Positions 32,929 through 41,123 of a DNA stretch of 64,000 nt are shown here, piece after piece (position 1 is the first letter of the stretch; each line of letters opens with the position of its first letter). This DNA comes from Pseudanabaena frigida (GTDB lineage Bacteria > Cyanobacteriota > Cyanobacteriia > Pseudanabaenales > Pseudanabaenaceae). Below the pieces are notes generated by a model. The model was not told the DNA's origin and ran no database searches. It saw nothing but the letters and a program-made list of their open reading frames with translations. A program made the translations under genes and the position numbers. The stretch spans positions 1 through 64,000 of the forward strand of contig QBML01000008.1 in NCBI GenBank assembly GCA_003242085.1, in the 5' to 3' direction.

Positions 32929-33927
32929 TTACAAGGGTGGTAAATAACCCATTGCGTCTTTAACTGCATTTAAAGTTTTAAAAGCGGTCTCAGCGGCTTT
33001 TTCGCGACCTTCTTTTAATACGCGATCGAGATAGCCTGACTCTTTTACTACTTCATCATACTTAGTTTGAATTGGCTCAAGATGCGCGATCGCCGAATCA
33101 GTCAGCACAGTCTTAAAATCACCCCAACCACGCCATGTCGCCGCCTCCGCTTGAACTTGTTCCTTAGTTTTGTTAGCAAAAATCGCGTACAAACCTAGAA
33201 GATTATTTGCCTCAGGGCGATCGCTATCATCAAAGGCTAACTCTCGCACAGCATCGGTTTTGCATTTTTTGATTTTCTTGGAAATCTCATCGGGTTTGTC
33301 GAGCAAATGAATCCGACTCATTTCCGAAGGATCGGACTTTGACATTTTCTTTGTGCCATCGGTGAGGCTCATTACCCTTGCGCCTTCTTTGCGAATCAAT
33401 GGCTCAGGTACTTTCAAAACAGGCTTAAATTGATCGTTAAATCTTCCCGCCACATCCCTTGTCAGTTCCAAATGTTGCTTCTGATCTTCACCAACAGGAA
33501 CTAGATCCGCTTGATATAACAAAATATCTGCCGCCATCAGCACGGGATAGTCCAGCAATCCCACTCCCACGTTTTCCCCTTGCTTAATTGCCTTCTCTTT
33601 AAATTGGATCATCCGTTCCAACCAGTTAAGCGGCGTGATGCAGTTGAGCAGCCATGTTAGTTCAGCATGTGCCGAAACATGGGACTGCACAAAAATTGTT
33701 GAGACTTTGGGATCGATACCACAGGCAATATAGAGAGCTGCAATATTGCGGGTGTTGCTAGCTAGCATTGCAGGATCGTGTGGCACGGTAATTGCATGTA
33801 AATCGACAACACAAAAGAAGTTTTCGTAATCAGCCTGAGTTTCTACCCAGTTGCGAATTGCCCCCAAATAATTGCCAATGTGAAGGTTGCCAGTCGGTTG
33901 TACGCCAGATAGAACTCTTTTTTGCAT
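32929..33927 (-). CDS. trpS: Tryptophanyl-tRNA synthetase
   Basis: 332 residues. Class I signatures: RVLSGVQPTGNLHIGNYLGA (the HIGH-type motif HIGN) and KMSKSDPS (KMSKS loop). Also VDLHAITVPHDP and PLNWLERMIQFKEK. Charges tRNA-Trp. Full length. A composite hairpin repeat lies immediately upstream. Confidence 0.96.
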   Translation of the reverse strand: MQKRVLSGVQPTGNLHIGNYLGAIRNWVETQADYENFFCVVDLHAITVPHDPAMLASNTRNIAALYIACGIDPKVSTIFVQSHVSAHAELTWLLNCITPLNWLERMIQFKEKAIKQGENVGVGLLDYPVLMAADILLYQADLVPVGEDQKQHLELTRDVAGRFNDQFKPVLKVPEPLIRKEGARVMSLTDGTKKMSKSDPSEMSRIHLLDKPDEISKKIKKCKTDAVRELAFDDSDRPEANNLLGLYAIFANKTKEQVQAEAATWRGWGDFKTVLTDSAIAHLEPIQTKYDEVVKESGYLDRVLKEGREKAAETAFKTLNAVKDAMGYLPPL

Positions 33928-34006
33928 GGGAAATGGTAAGCGATTTTTAAGATTATATATAGAGCGTGAAGCGCCCTATATTATAGCTGTCGCCAATTAA
34001 AACCCC

Positions 34007-34136
34007 AAAGAGAGTTGCGACGCGATCGCAATTCTCTTTATAAAAATCGGTTTTTGAAAGCTAACCCTGGGCTGGCTTTCAAAAACCGATTTTGTTGCTT
34101 TCAGCGCCGTAGGCGCTGAAAGCAACAAAATCGGTT
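34007..34136. repeat. Composite of three hairpins (ACCCAA-like half plus AACCGATTT double hairpin)
   Basis: Hairpin A 34007-34039: AAAGAGAGTTGCGA and its near complement. Hairpin B 34043-34093: 19-bp arms AAAATCGGTTTTTGAAAGC, 13-base loop. Hairpin C 34084-34136: perfect 25-bp arms AACCGATTTTGTTGCTTTCA(GCGCC), loop GTA. B and C share AACCGATTTT and are mutually exclusive. Flanked by TATAGCTGTCGCCAA on the left and its inverse CTGGCGACAGCTATA on the right (34150s). It occupies the whole gap between the minus-strand unknown gene and trpS. Confidence 0.85.
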
Positions 34137-34161
34137 TCATAGTGTGAATTGCTGGCGACAG

Positions 34162-34866
34162 CTATATATTTAGATTACAGGTTGATAATGTATTTACAGG
34201 AACGGGAGAAGGAAAGACGATCGCTCGACAAAAAGGCAAGCTAAGTTTTCCTAAATCCCGTTCAAAAGCTTTTGGTATTGTACCAATTAGGGTTTCCGCT
34301 ATGCTCTTGCGCGGATCGGTAGGTGCAACTTGATAGAGAACACTCAGCACGTCATCAGGAAACCAAGCTCTGACAAGGGTTAATAGTTCTGGTGCGGTGA
34401 GGGGGCGATCGCGGTTGTCAGGAGTTAGCCTAATACCAACTAAGCGATCGCGCTCAAAATAAATATTTGCCGTGAAACCTCTAACATAAATCAATTTGCG
34501 ATCGGGCAGAGCGTATAAACCTTCGCCTCCTGGCTGTAAATTATGGACGGTAAACTCATCCCGATGGATAGTAGAAATTGCTGACCAGTTATTGTCTTTG
34601 GCATATTCAAAGAACTGCGTTTCCAACATCCCAAGATGCAATGTCGATGGCTGTAATGGTGGACGTGCTCTTGTTTGTAAGCTCGGTAAAGTTCTGACTG
34701 TACCTAGTTTCTCATCAGCATTAGCTGCAATGTCTGACAACTGCGATGTGCGAATGCGTGCTTGTCTAGTTTGCGATCGCGCCGAACGAGTATAGACGAT
34801 CGAGCTAAATAAGACTGCGGCGATCGCCACGACTATACAAATATAAAAATTAATTCTAATCGCCAT
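34162..34866 (-). CDS. Membrane-anchored protein, unknown (234 aa)
   Basis: Not recognised. A single N-terminal transmembrane segment (FYICIVVAIAAVLFSSIVY) is followed by a ~45-residue basic linker and a C-terminal alpha/beta region of ~150 residues (LETQFFEYAKDNNWSAISTI, LIYVRGFTANIYFERDRLVG). Probably faces the periplasm or thylakoid lumen side. Lineage-specific hypothetical. Upstream is the 364-base gap discussed below. Confidence 0.6.
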   Translation of the reverse strand: MAIRINFYICIVVAIAAVLFSSIVYTRSARSQTRQARIRTSQLSDIAANADEKLGTVRTLPSLQTRARPPLQPSTLHLGMLETQFFEYAKDNNWSAISTIHRDEFTVHNLQPGGEGLYALPDRKLIYVRGFTANIYFERDRLVGIRLTPDNRDRPLTAPELLTLVRAWFPDDVLSVLYQVAPTDPRKSIAETLIGTIPKAFERDLGKLSLPFCRAIVFPSPVPVNTLSTCNLNI

Positions 34867-34989
34867 ACACTCAACTCATACGGCATCAATTTTTCTAGTT
34901 ACTACTTTAGCAAAAATTCTTTTTTAATGTCTTATTTACAGTTACTACAGATGGCAATCTATAGTATTTCCAATAAAGTTAAAAGCTTG

Positions 34990-35088
34990 ATAAGTAGCTG
35001 GGCGCAATTAATTATAAAATCCTGAAACCTGTGGCGTGCGCTGCGCGCGCGACTTAGCTCTGGGTTTTAATTATGCCCAGCTACTTAT
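34990..35088. repeat. ~100-bp element with ATAAGTAGCTGGGC terminal inverted repeats
   Basis: The ends 34990-35003 and 35075-35088 are exact inverted copies. Inside is a GC-rich alternating core (GTGCGCTGCGCGCGCG). It lies in the spacer 34867-35230 upstream of ftrC. The remaining bases of that spacer hold no ORF I can support; the ftrC promoter should be after 35100. Confidence 0.65.
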
Positions 35089-35230
35089 AGCAAAGTGCTA
35101 CTGCTGCTAGCGAGATTCTCAAATGCAATGTAAATCTTCACAAACATCGTCTTTATCCCGAAAAATAAGGCAGCGTAGCGGTTTCATGTTATAGGTTATA
35201 ATTAACCGTTTATTTGCAGTTTTTTAGTTT

Positions 35231-35602
35231 ATGTCCCTAAACCCAGATTCAGAGTCAGATCGCGGGAAAAATAAAGCTTCCTCTAAAAGTTTTGAGGCAA
35301 TGCGAAAATTTTCCGAGAAATACGCAAAAAATACAGGTACGTTTTTTTGTGTCGATCCAAGTGTTACGAACGCAGTTATAGAAGGCTTAGCTAAGCATAA
35401 AGAAGAGTTAGGCTCCCCTCTCTGTCCTTGTCGTTATTACGAAGATAAGGAAGCAGAAGTCAAAGATACCTATTGGAATTGTCCTTGTGTGCCAATGCGT
35501 GAGCGCAAAGAATGTCATTGTATGTTGTTCCTTACCGAAGATAGTCCCTTTGTCGGTACAAAGCAAGAACTTGATATTGTTGAAATTGTCTATGACGCAT
35601 AG
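35231..35602 (+). CDS. ftrC: Ferredoxin-thioredoxin reductase catalytic subunit
   Basis: 123 residues. All redox-active cysteine motifs are present: GTFFCVDPS, SPLCPCRYYEDK, WNCPCVPMRERKECHCMLF. The CPC and CHC cysteines hold the [4Fe-4S] cluster and active disulfide that pass electrons from ferredoxin to thioredoxin. The variable subunit (ftrV) is encoded 6 kb away at 41688. Monocistronic, with a perfect 27-bp hairpin after it. Confidence 0.96.
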   Translation: MSLNPDSESDRGKNKASSKSFEAMRKFSEKYAKNTGTFFCVDPSVTNAVIEGLAKHKEELGSPLCPCRYYEDKEAEVKDTYWNCPCVPMRERKECHCMLFLTEDSPFVGTKQELDIVEIVYDA

Positions 35603-35613
35603 CTAAATGTAGC

Positions 35614-35670
35614 TATACCCAAAAAAGAGAGAGGCTGTGCAACGCACAGCCTCTCTCTTTTTTGGGTATA
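35614..35670. repeat. Perfect 27-bp palindrome after ftrC
   Basis: Arms TATACCCAAAAAAGAGAGAG then GCTGTGC, loop AAC, exact complement at 35644-35670. Flanked by TATAGCAAT on the right. It can terminate ftrC and belongs to the ACCCAA family. Confidence 0.85.
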
Positions 35671-35726
35671 GCAATCTGAAGTGAGTTGTAAGAAGCTTTG
35701 ACTTCGCTTAGCTAGCGGTACAATTA

Positions 35727-35815
35727 CCAAACCAAGAAAAAAATAGAAAGCATTGCAAAGCAACGCTTTCTATTTTTTTCTTGGTTTGGGTTTGAGCGCA
35801 AAGCGCTGCAATTTA
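35727..35815. repeat. Element with 30-bp hairpin and GCGCAAAGCGC flank
   Basis: Hairpin arms CCAAACCAAGAAAAAAATAG(AAAGCATTGC) 35727-35756 and 35760-35789, one wobble, AAA loop; then TTTGAGCGCAAAGCGCTG (35790-35808). A second copy in the opposite orientation lies at 53873-53958 with a different stem middle. It ends exactly at the ComFB-gene stop codon. Confidence 0.85.
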
Positions 35816-36826
35816 CGAGACATTTGGTTTAGGTTGCGATCGCTGCCAACAAATTTTTCCAGTTCTAGCAAGATCTAATGATTGTGAAATTACTTCTGGC
35901 ATATTTTGCCACTTGACTTCTTTTGAAAGCAGCTTACTAACTTTGATCGTTGTTTGTTCTCGCTCATGACGAATTTTAGAAAACATTAAAGGTTCAATCC
36001 TTCCATAGTTCTCTTTGCGAACTTCAAGCATAGACTCATGAACGATGATGGCAACTTCAGAGCCAATATTCATTTGTGCGTAATGACGGAGATGATTGAT
36101 CCCTTTCTCTGAAGTTGCATATAAAGGTGGTAGTCGATTTAATGTTTTTGCCAAGACATCTTCCAAGCGGATAAATTTTAGTTCTGTTGGTTGAAAGCTT
36201 TGTGCTCGATTTTGCGCCATTCTAATCACAAGTCTTTCTAAGGAATGCACTAGATGATTGGATTCAAGCATGTAAGTAGCATATTCTTTTTGCTTGGTTT
36301 CATTTGGGATACTTAGTACTGTTTGTTTTTGCGAAGACCTACTAAGATACATTTGTGCGTTTCCTTGCCTCCGTCCCAAAGCCCCATATTTGCTCGTGCT
36401 CGGTGACAAATTCCCAGAATTATATTTGGCGATCGCACTTTCTAGTAAGTTTTCCAGAACTTTGGGGACATCGCACCACATGAGATTTTTGCAGTCTAAT
36501 AAATCTTGAATGCCAAGCAAAGCATAGGGGGCATTCGCTAATTCAATATCAGCTAGCGGCTGAGGTTGCCGTAATGGATCGCGGCGCACAGCAATCAAAG
36601 CTTGACGAGTGACTTTCGTGATATTTTCTTGGAGTGCAGCGCATTCTTGCCGCTTAACTTGCAAGCCAACGTCTGTTGATGTAAACATTGGTGGCAAACG
36701 ATTTAAGGCATAAGCTATTACTTCATCAATATTGTATTTATGCTTAATCCCACTACCTAAGCTCTGGATTTGAGCATTGGCTTCCCTGTAGACAAATTCA
36801 ATTAAGACATTTCGGCAGGATTCCAT
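35813..36826 (-). CDS. Tandem ComFB-domain protein
   Basis: 337 residues with two ComFB-like modules. The first is at about 30-110: DEVIAYALNRLPPMFTSTDV, ending VRRDPLRQ. The second is at about 220-300: LEDVLAKTLNRLPPLYATSE and MNIGSEVAIIVHESMLEVRK. A ~100-residue linker between them contains basic and polar residues. ComFB proteins of cyanobacteria bind cyclic dinucleotides (c-di-GMP and c-di-AMP have both been reported) and tune motility and competence. Two fused modules are unusual. A CheW gene lies 91 bases upstream on the same strand, consistent with a role in taxis. Confidence 0.75.
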   Translation of the reverse strand: MESCRNVLIEFVYREANAQIQSLGSGIKHKYNIDEVIAYALNRLPPMFTSTDVGLQVKRQECAALQENITKVTRQALIAVRRDPLRQPQPLADIELANAPYALLGIQDLLDCKNLMWCDVPKVLENLLESAIAKYNSGNLSPSTSKYGALGRRQGNAQMYLSRSSQKQTVLSIPNETKQKEYATYMLESNHLVHSLERLVIRMAQNRAQSFQPTELKFIRLEDVLAKTLNRLPPLYATSEKGINHLRHYAQMNIGSEVAIIVHESMLEVRKENYGRIEPLMFSKIRHEREQTTIKVSKLLSKEVKWQNMPEVISQSLDLARTGKICWQRSQPKPNVS

Positions 36827-36917
36827 GTGGATTAACTGAATATGAAAATTTCAGTGTTATCTAAAGTATATGAATATTTTGAAAGGCAGAACTCGTTTTT
36901 TAGGTGATGTGATGAAG

Positions 36918-37430
36918 TTATGAATGTAAAATCGTCGACATCAGAATATTCTCAGCTCGAAGTAAGTAAGAAGTTTCCTTTTTTTCATTAACATACCCTT
37001 TAACATAGGGTTTAAGTGTCGCTGGTGTAGAGAAATTATCGTTTTCTATGCGATCGTTTGGAATATGCACAACCCCCAAGATGCGAGGTACTACTAAAGC
37101 TAAAGCTAGTTCCTGCACCGTTGTAAGAATTACTTCGTAAAGTCTAATATTTTGATCTAGAGGTTGCAACCCCATCAACATAGCTAGATCGATTGCCCAA
37201 TACACTCGACGACGACTGCTTAAAATCCCCAAAATGCAAGAAGGTTTGTTTGGAACAGGCATAATGTGGGTTGATTTAATTGTCAAAACTTCCTGTGCAA
37301 ACTCACTTTCTAGTAAGCCGATAGTTTGAGGATCGATCTCAAATTTTAAACAAGTATCAAGTTTTACATCTTGTTCCACGTCAGTTTTGACATCCTGAAT
37401 GCGATTAGCACTCTCTGAAAATGTGTACAT
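36918..37430 (-). CDS. CheW-like adaptor protein
   Basis: 170 residues from ATG 37430 (TTG 37445 would add five). The beta-rich CheW fold is seen in LKFEIDPQTIGLLESEFAQE, PNKPSCILGILSSRRRVYWA and LALALVVPRILGVVHIP. Residues around RRRVYWAIDLAMLMGL fit the CheW core that links chemoreceptors to CheA-type kinases (PilI in type-IV-pilus taxis). Co-directional with the ComFB gene. No CheA or receptor lies in the window. Confidence 0.8.
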   Translation of the reverse strand: MYTFSESANRIQDVKTDVEQDVKLDTCLKFEIDPQTIGLLESEFAQEVLTIKSTHIMPVPNKPSCILGILSSRRRVYWAIDLAMLMGLQPLDQNIRLYEVILTTVQELALALVVPRILGVVHIPNDRIENDNFSTPATLKPYVKGYVNEKKETSYLLRAENILMSTILHS

Positions 37431-37561
37431 GGATATATATGTCAACTTTCGTATGCATCAACCATATATAGCGATCAGTGCGATCGTTTGTATACAGCAT
37501 GAATGCTGATATTTAGAGCTCGGTGCTTTATACCGACTTTCTATAGATACAGTTACTTGTC

Positions 37562-37610
37562 ACCCAAGAATTGATTGGCGGCGCGGAGCGCCGCCAATCA
37601 ATTCTTGGGT
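37562..37610. repeat. ACCCAA-family palindrome, 23-bp perfect arms
   Basis: ACCCAAGAATTGATT then GGCGGCGC, loop GGA, exact complement, followed by TTTATGTCCTAAAC. Confidence 0.85.
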
Positions 37611-37645
37611 TTTATGTCCTAAACTTGGCGACAGCTATATATAGC

Positions 37646-37710
37646 AATGCAAAACCCCAATAAATAGAGGCGGCGCGAAGCGCCGCCTCTATTTATTGGG
37701 GTTTTGCATT
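37646..37710. repeat. ACCCAA-family palindrome, 31-bp perfect arms
   Basis: AATGCAAAACCCCAATAAAT then AGAGGCGGCGC, loop GAA, exact complement. The longest perfect stem in the window. It ends 4 bases before the livH stop codon (minus strand) and follows another family member by only 35 bases. Confidence 0.88.
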
Positions 37711-37714
37711 AGTT

Positions 37715-38671
37715 CTAAACTTTTTGGACAAATGTTTTGCCGAGAAGTCCTTGAGGGCGGATCAGTAAAACGATGAATAGTAAGGCAAAGGCAACCGCAT
37801 CTTTGTAGGCAGACTGATCGGATGGTACAAAAGATTCGGCAAGTCCCAAAACTACACCGCCAACGACTGCCCCAGGGATATTTCCTAGTCCACCTAAGAC
37901 AATTACGGCTAGTCCCTTTAAGCCAAAGCCAATGCCAAAATAGGGACCAGCAATGCTGACACTCGAACCCACTAAAGTTCCCGCTAGTCCACCTAAGAAG
38001 CCTGACACAAAAAAGGTGAGGAGAATAAAAAAGTCGGTATTGATTCCTAATAAACTGGCGGTAGTAGCATCTTCAGCTACGGCTTTCATCGCTTTGCCAA
38101 GTTTAGTGAAGTTAATCGCATAGGTCAGGATTGATAAAATTATGCCTGATACTCCAAAAATGACAATTTGGACTGTGCGAATCGCGATCGGTTTGTCGAT
38201 CGTGCCAAAGTTAATTGAGGGTGGTAAATTGCCATAAATATTGGCGGGAAAGTTATAACTCTCTGCACCAACCAGATATTGAATCGTATTGACGATCGCT
38301 AAGGCTACACCCAAACTGGAAACTAAGGTTAATAATGGATCGGCGTTGCGATCGCGTAGAGGTCGAAAAGCAAGTCGTTCGATCAGGATGCTTACACCGC
38401 CAGCAAGTAAACTGCTCACTAAAATGGCAACAAAAAAAGGTAAATGCAGTCCTTTGGGTAGTGAGAGGTTGGCTAATATGCCATTAAAACCAAATGCGCC
38501 CCCACAAAGCACGTAGGTAAAATATGCCCCAAGGGTAAATACAGCACCGTGAGCAAAATTAATAATTCCTAAAATCGAGAATACTAAGGTGTATCCGAGG
38601 GCAAAAATGGCGTAAACACTGCCAATCGATAGACCGTTTAAAAATTGCTGTAAAACTACCGAAAAGTCCAT
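37715..38671 (-). CDS. livH: Branched-chain (neutral) amino-acid ABC transporter permease, LivH type
   Basis: 318 residues, about eight hydrophobic segments. Family motifs: LSIGSVYAIFALGYTLVFSI, LGIINFAHGAVF, GKAMKAVAEDATTASLLGIN and GGLGNIPGAVVGG. In cyanobacteria the equivalent permease (NatD) belongs to the neutral amino-acid (N-I) uptake system. Partner genes are not adjacent, as is common in this phylum. The start codon abuts that of the divergent C39 gene (CATATG), leaving no intergenic DNA. Confidence 0.88.
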   Translation of the reverse strand: MDFSVVLQQFLNGLSIGSVYAIFALGYTLVFSILGIINFAHGAVFTLGAYFTYVLCGGAFGFNGILANLSLPKGLHLPFFVAILVSSLLAGGVSILIERLAFRPLRDRNADPLLTLVSSLGVALAIVNTIQYLVGAESYNFPANIYGNLPPSINFGTIDKPIAIRTVQIVIFGVSGIILSILTYAINFTKLGKAMKAVAEDATTASLLGINTDFFILLTFFVSGFLGGLAGTLVGSSVSIAGPYFGIGFGLKGLAVIVLGGLGNIPGAVVGGVVLGLAESFVPSDQSAYKDAVAFALLFIVLLIRPQGLLGKTFVQKV

Positions 38672-39409
38672 ATGAGTTTTTTAAGTTTTTTAAAAAATAT
38701 TACACTTGTAGTCGCAAGTGTGGCGATCGCTACGACAGCCACTCCTGCTACATCAGCGATCGCTACGCTTAAGCGTCCCCACGCCAAACAAAATCCCGAA
38801 CAAATCCAGCTTGCATCCAGTGGTTCGTCGCAACCAATTGATCTACCCGATACTGGCGCTCAGAATGATGGATGGAGTTGTGGACCTAATTCGGCGGCGC
38901 GGATATTGCGTTATTACGGTCATGATGTTGACTATACGGTTGTCAGAGCTGCTACTGACAAGAAGCTATTTTTACCTCAGCGAATGCGAAATCCTTTTAC
39001 AAATCAATGGATCGAGGTGCGAACAGGCACGCCGCCTCTGACCTTACAACAAGTGATGCAGAAATGGGAAGGCGATCGCGTCAAAAAATCGCCACAAACT
39101 AGTTTTAATAAGTTGATTAATTTAGTGCAATCAGGTAAACCTGCGATCGCCTTGGTTCGGGTGGGGAGCTTTTCAATTCCCTATATCGGTTCGATTCCAT
39201 ATTTGCACTGGATTGCGGTAACTGGTGCAGATTCCCAACGTCAACAGATTTATTACACGGATACGAATAGCCAAAACTATTCTCTGTCGTACAAGGATTT
39301 TCAGACAAGATGGAATTTAGGTTTAGATAAAGATGTCAGTGGGGCGATCGCTAGCGTTCTGAAAAGCAATGGAGTCGAAGCGAGAACAATTGTCTGGGTA
39401 GATCGGTAA
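38672..39409 (+). CDS. Secreted C39-family papain-like peptidase
   Basis: 245 residues. An N-terminal signal sequence (NITLVVASVAIATTATPATSA) precedes a cysteine-peptidase core: the catalytic Cys in NDGWSCGPNSAARILRYYG and the His in PYLHWIAVTGAD, with a downstream Asp/Asn in YYTDTNSQNYSL. C39-like enzymes cleave peptides or act on exported proteins. The start ATG is at 38672, directly next to the livH start on the other strand; its promoter must lie within livH or be within its own 5' end. Confidence 0.75.
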   Translation: MSFLSFLKNITLVVASVAIATTATPATSAIATLKRPHAKQNPEQIQLASSGSSQPIDLPDTGAQNDGWSCGPNSAARILRYYGHDVDYTVVRAATDKKLFLPQRMRNPFTNQWIEVRTGTPPLTLQQVMQKWEGDRVKKSPQTSFNKLINLVQSGKPAIALVRVGSFSIPYIGSIPYLHWIAVTGADSQRQQIYYTDTNSQNYSLSYKDFQTRWNLGLDKDVSGAIASVLKSNGVEARTIVWVDR

Positions 39410-39437
39410 TAATGCTGTACTTAAATCTCCAATAGCG

Positions 39438-40271
39438 TTATACATTCTGTTTGTAATTAATCACAGCTTCACTTAGAGCTACCCATTGAGCGACATCTAG
39501 ATCCTCGGCTCTTACTTGGGCATTAATTCCCATTGATTCCAAAATGAGAACTAGGCGATCGCGATCTATTTCAGAGATGAGATTGTTGCGTAACATCTTG
39601 CGCTTAGTTGCAAAACCGAGGGTGAGTAAACGATCTAAGTACTTCGGATCGCTAGCAGGAGTGACGGGCGGACGTGGAATGATGCGAACAACTGCCGAAT
39701 TAACTTTTGGTGGTGGATAGAAGGCTGTAGCAGGGACATCGCAGATAAACTGACAATCGGCTAGATATTGGATCTTTACGCTAAGAGCATTGTAGGCTTT
39801 GTGTCCGGCTTTTGCCGCGAGGCGATCGCCGATTTCTTTTTGAACTAATAGAACGATTTGTTCAAATTGTTGAACTGGTTCTGAAAGAGTGCCCAATAGT
39901 CTTTTGAGAATTTCGCCTGTGATGTTGTAGGGAATATTGGCGATAACTTTGTTGGTTTCACTAGGTAGTGGAATATCAAGAATACTTCCTTCTATTAATT
40001 GGAAGTTTTTTTGATGCATGGTTTTACGGAGCTTTTCGCAAAGATCGCGATCGATTTCTACCGCCGTTAGTGACTCGACAAATGGCAAAATTAGGCGGGT
40101 GAGATTTCCCGTGCCAGGCCCGATTTCTAAAACGCGATCGCTTGGCTGTAATTTTCCTGCCCGCAAAATTTTATTAAGTACATCATCGCTCCGCAGCCAA
40201 TGTTGCCCAAACTGTTTGCGGGGACGAATGGTTTTGCTAGGGACATAGATCGGTTTATCGGAATTTGTCAT
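39438..40271 (-). CDS. rsmA: 16S rRNA (adenine1518-N6/1519-N6)-dimethyltransferase
   Basis: 277 residues. SAM site RVLEIGPGTGNLTRLIL, catalytic NIPYN in IANIPYNITGEILKRL, and the QKEIGDRLAA motif. N-terminus RPRKQFGQHWLRSDDVLN is diagnostic of KsgA. Dimethylates two adjacent adenines of 16S rRNA helix 45. Divergent from the GNAT gene. Confidence 0.96.
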   Translation of the reverse strand: MTNSDKPIYVPSKTIRPRKQFGQHWLRSDDVLNKILRAGKLQPSDRVLEIGPGTGNLTRLILPFVESLTAVEIDRDLCEKLRKTMHQKNFQLIEGSILDIPLPSETNKVIANIPYNITGEILKRLLGTLSEPVQQFEQIVLLVQKEIGDRLAAKAGHKAYNALSVKIQYLADCQFICDVPATAFYPPPKVNSAVVRIIPRPPVTPASDPKYLDRLLTLGFATKRKMLRNNLISEIDRDRLVLILESMGINAQVRAEDLDVAQWVALSEAVINYKQNV

Positions 40272-40329
40272 TGGCGATCGCTTGCTAAGAGTACTAGGCT
40301 AAATACTAGGTTATTATCCCTAAATAGCG

Positions 40330-41025
40330 ATGATAACTGCGATCGCTAAAAATTATCGTATTATCGCTAAGCTGTTAGCGCTCAATGTGCCAAGCCCATC
40401 TTCTTTGTTTACCATTCGTCACGCTAGCTCCAGAGATGTCGGTCATGTGTCAGACATCTTGACTGAGAGCTTTTATCGGAATTCTAATCGGAAAGTCAAT
40501 TTTTTGCTGCGCTGCTTTACTGATTGGGTTTACCCTCTGTTGCGCTACGGCATCATGCTCGATCTCAGTAGCCGCTTTGGTGAAAAAACGCCCTGTTATG
40601 CCTGCCTTGTCGCCACTCACCCAGCCAATAAATCCCAAGCGATCGCCTCCCTTGAAATCTGTATGCGCTACGTGCCCGTAAAGTCCCATCGTGAGTTTTG
40701 GCTAGGTCGTGAAATGCAGCAATACCCATATATTTTTAATTTGGCGGTACATCCTCAATGGCGACGACGTGGCGTGGCAAAACAGCTTTTGATCGCAGCC
40801 GAGAAAACGGTAAAGCAATGGGGATTTTCGCATTTGTACATGCACGTACTTGAAGACAATCAGCCTGCACGGCAACTATACGATCTCATTGGCTATCGAT
40901 TTTATAGTCAGGAAGGTAGCGTTAATTATTGGTTATTAGGGAGCCCAAGACGATTTTTATTACAAAAAAAATTAACCGACCTCACTCCTCCGTCGTCTTC
41001 AGGAAAAGCAAAGTCGGATGGTTAA
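40330..41025 (+). CDS. GNAT family N-acetyltransferase
   Basis: 231 residues. The acetyl-CoA motif is visible as IFNLAVHPQWRRRGVAKQLL, followed by LYMHVLEDNQPARQLYDLIG and YRFYSQEG. The N-terminal ~30 residues precede the domain (FTIRHASSRDVGHVSDILTE). Substrate unknown. It precedes rsfS by about 100 bases. Confidence 0.82.
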   Translation: MITAIAKNYRIIAKLLALNVPSPSSLFTIRHASSRDVGHVSDILTESFYRNSNRKVNFLLRCFTDWVYPLLRYGIMLDLSSRFGEKTPCYACLVATHPANKSQAIASLEICMRYVPVKSHREFWLGREMQQYPYIFNLAVHPQWRRRGVAKQLLIAAEKTVKQWGFSHLYMHVLEDNQPARQLYDLIGYRFYSQEGSVNYWLLGSPRRFLLQKKLTDLTPPSSSGKAKSDG

Positions 41026-41123
41026 TGACTTCCCGATCGCAAATTAACCAACGCCAAAATTTAGATCGAGTTACAATGTTGATGTATTGCAAATAAATTA
41101 TATAAGGAGTGCATCTGCTAACT

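Noticed and set aside
35041-35060. GC-rich alternating run GTGCGCTGCGCGCGCG as a replication origin or Z-DNA regulator
   Set aside because: It is the core of a 100-bp element with clear terminal inverted repeats; no DnaA boxes were seen.
38672-39409. A bacteriocin-exporter peptidase domain
   Set aside because: C39-like core is present, but there is no ABC transporter fusion or precursor gene nearby, and a signal peptide is present.
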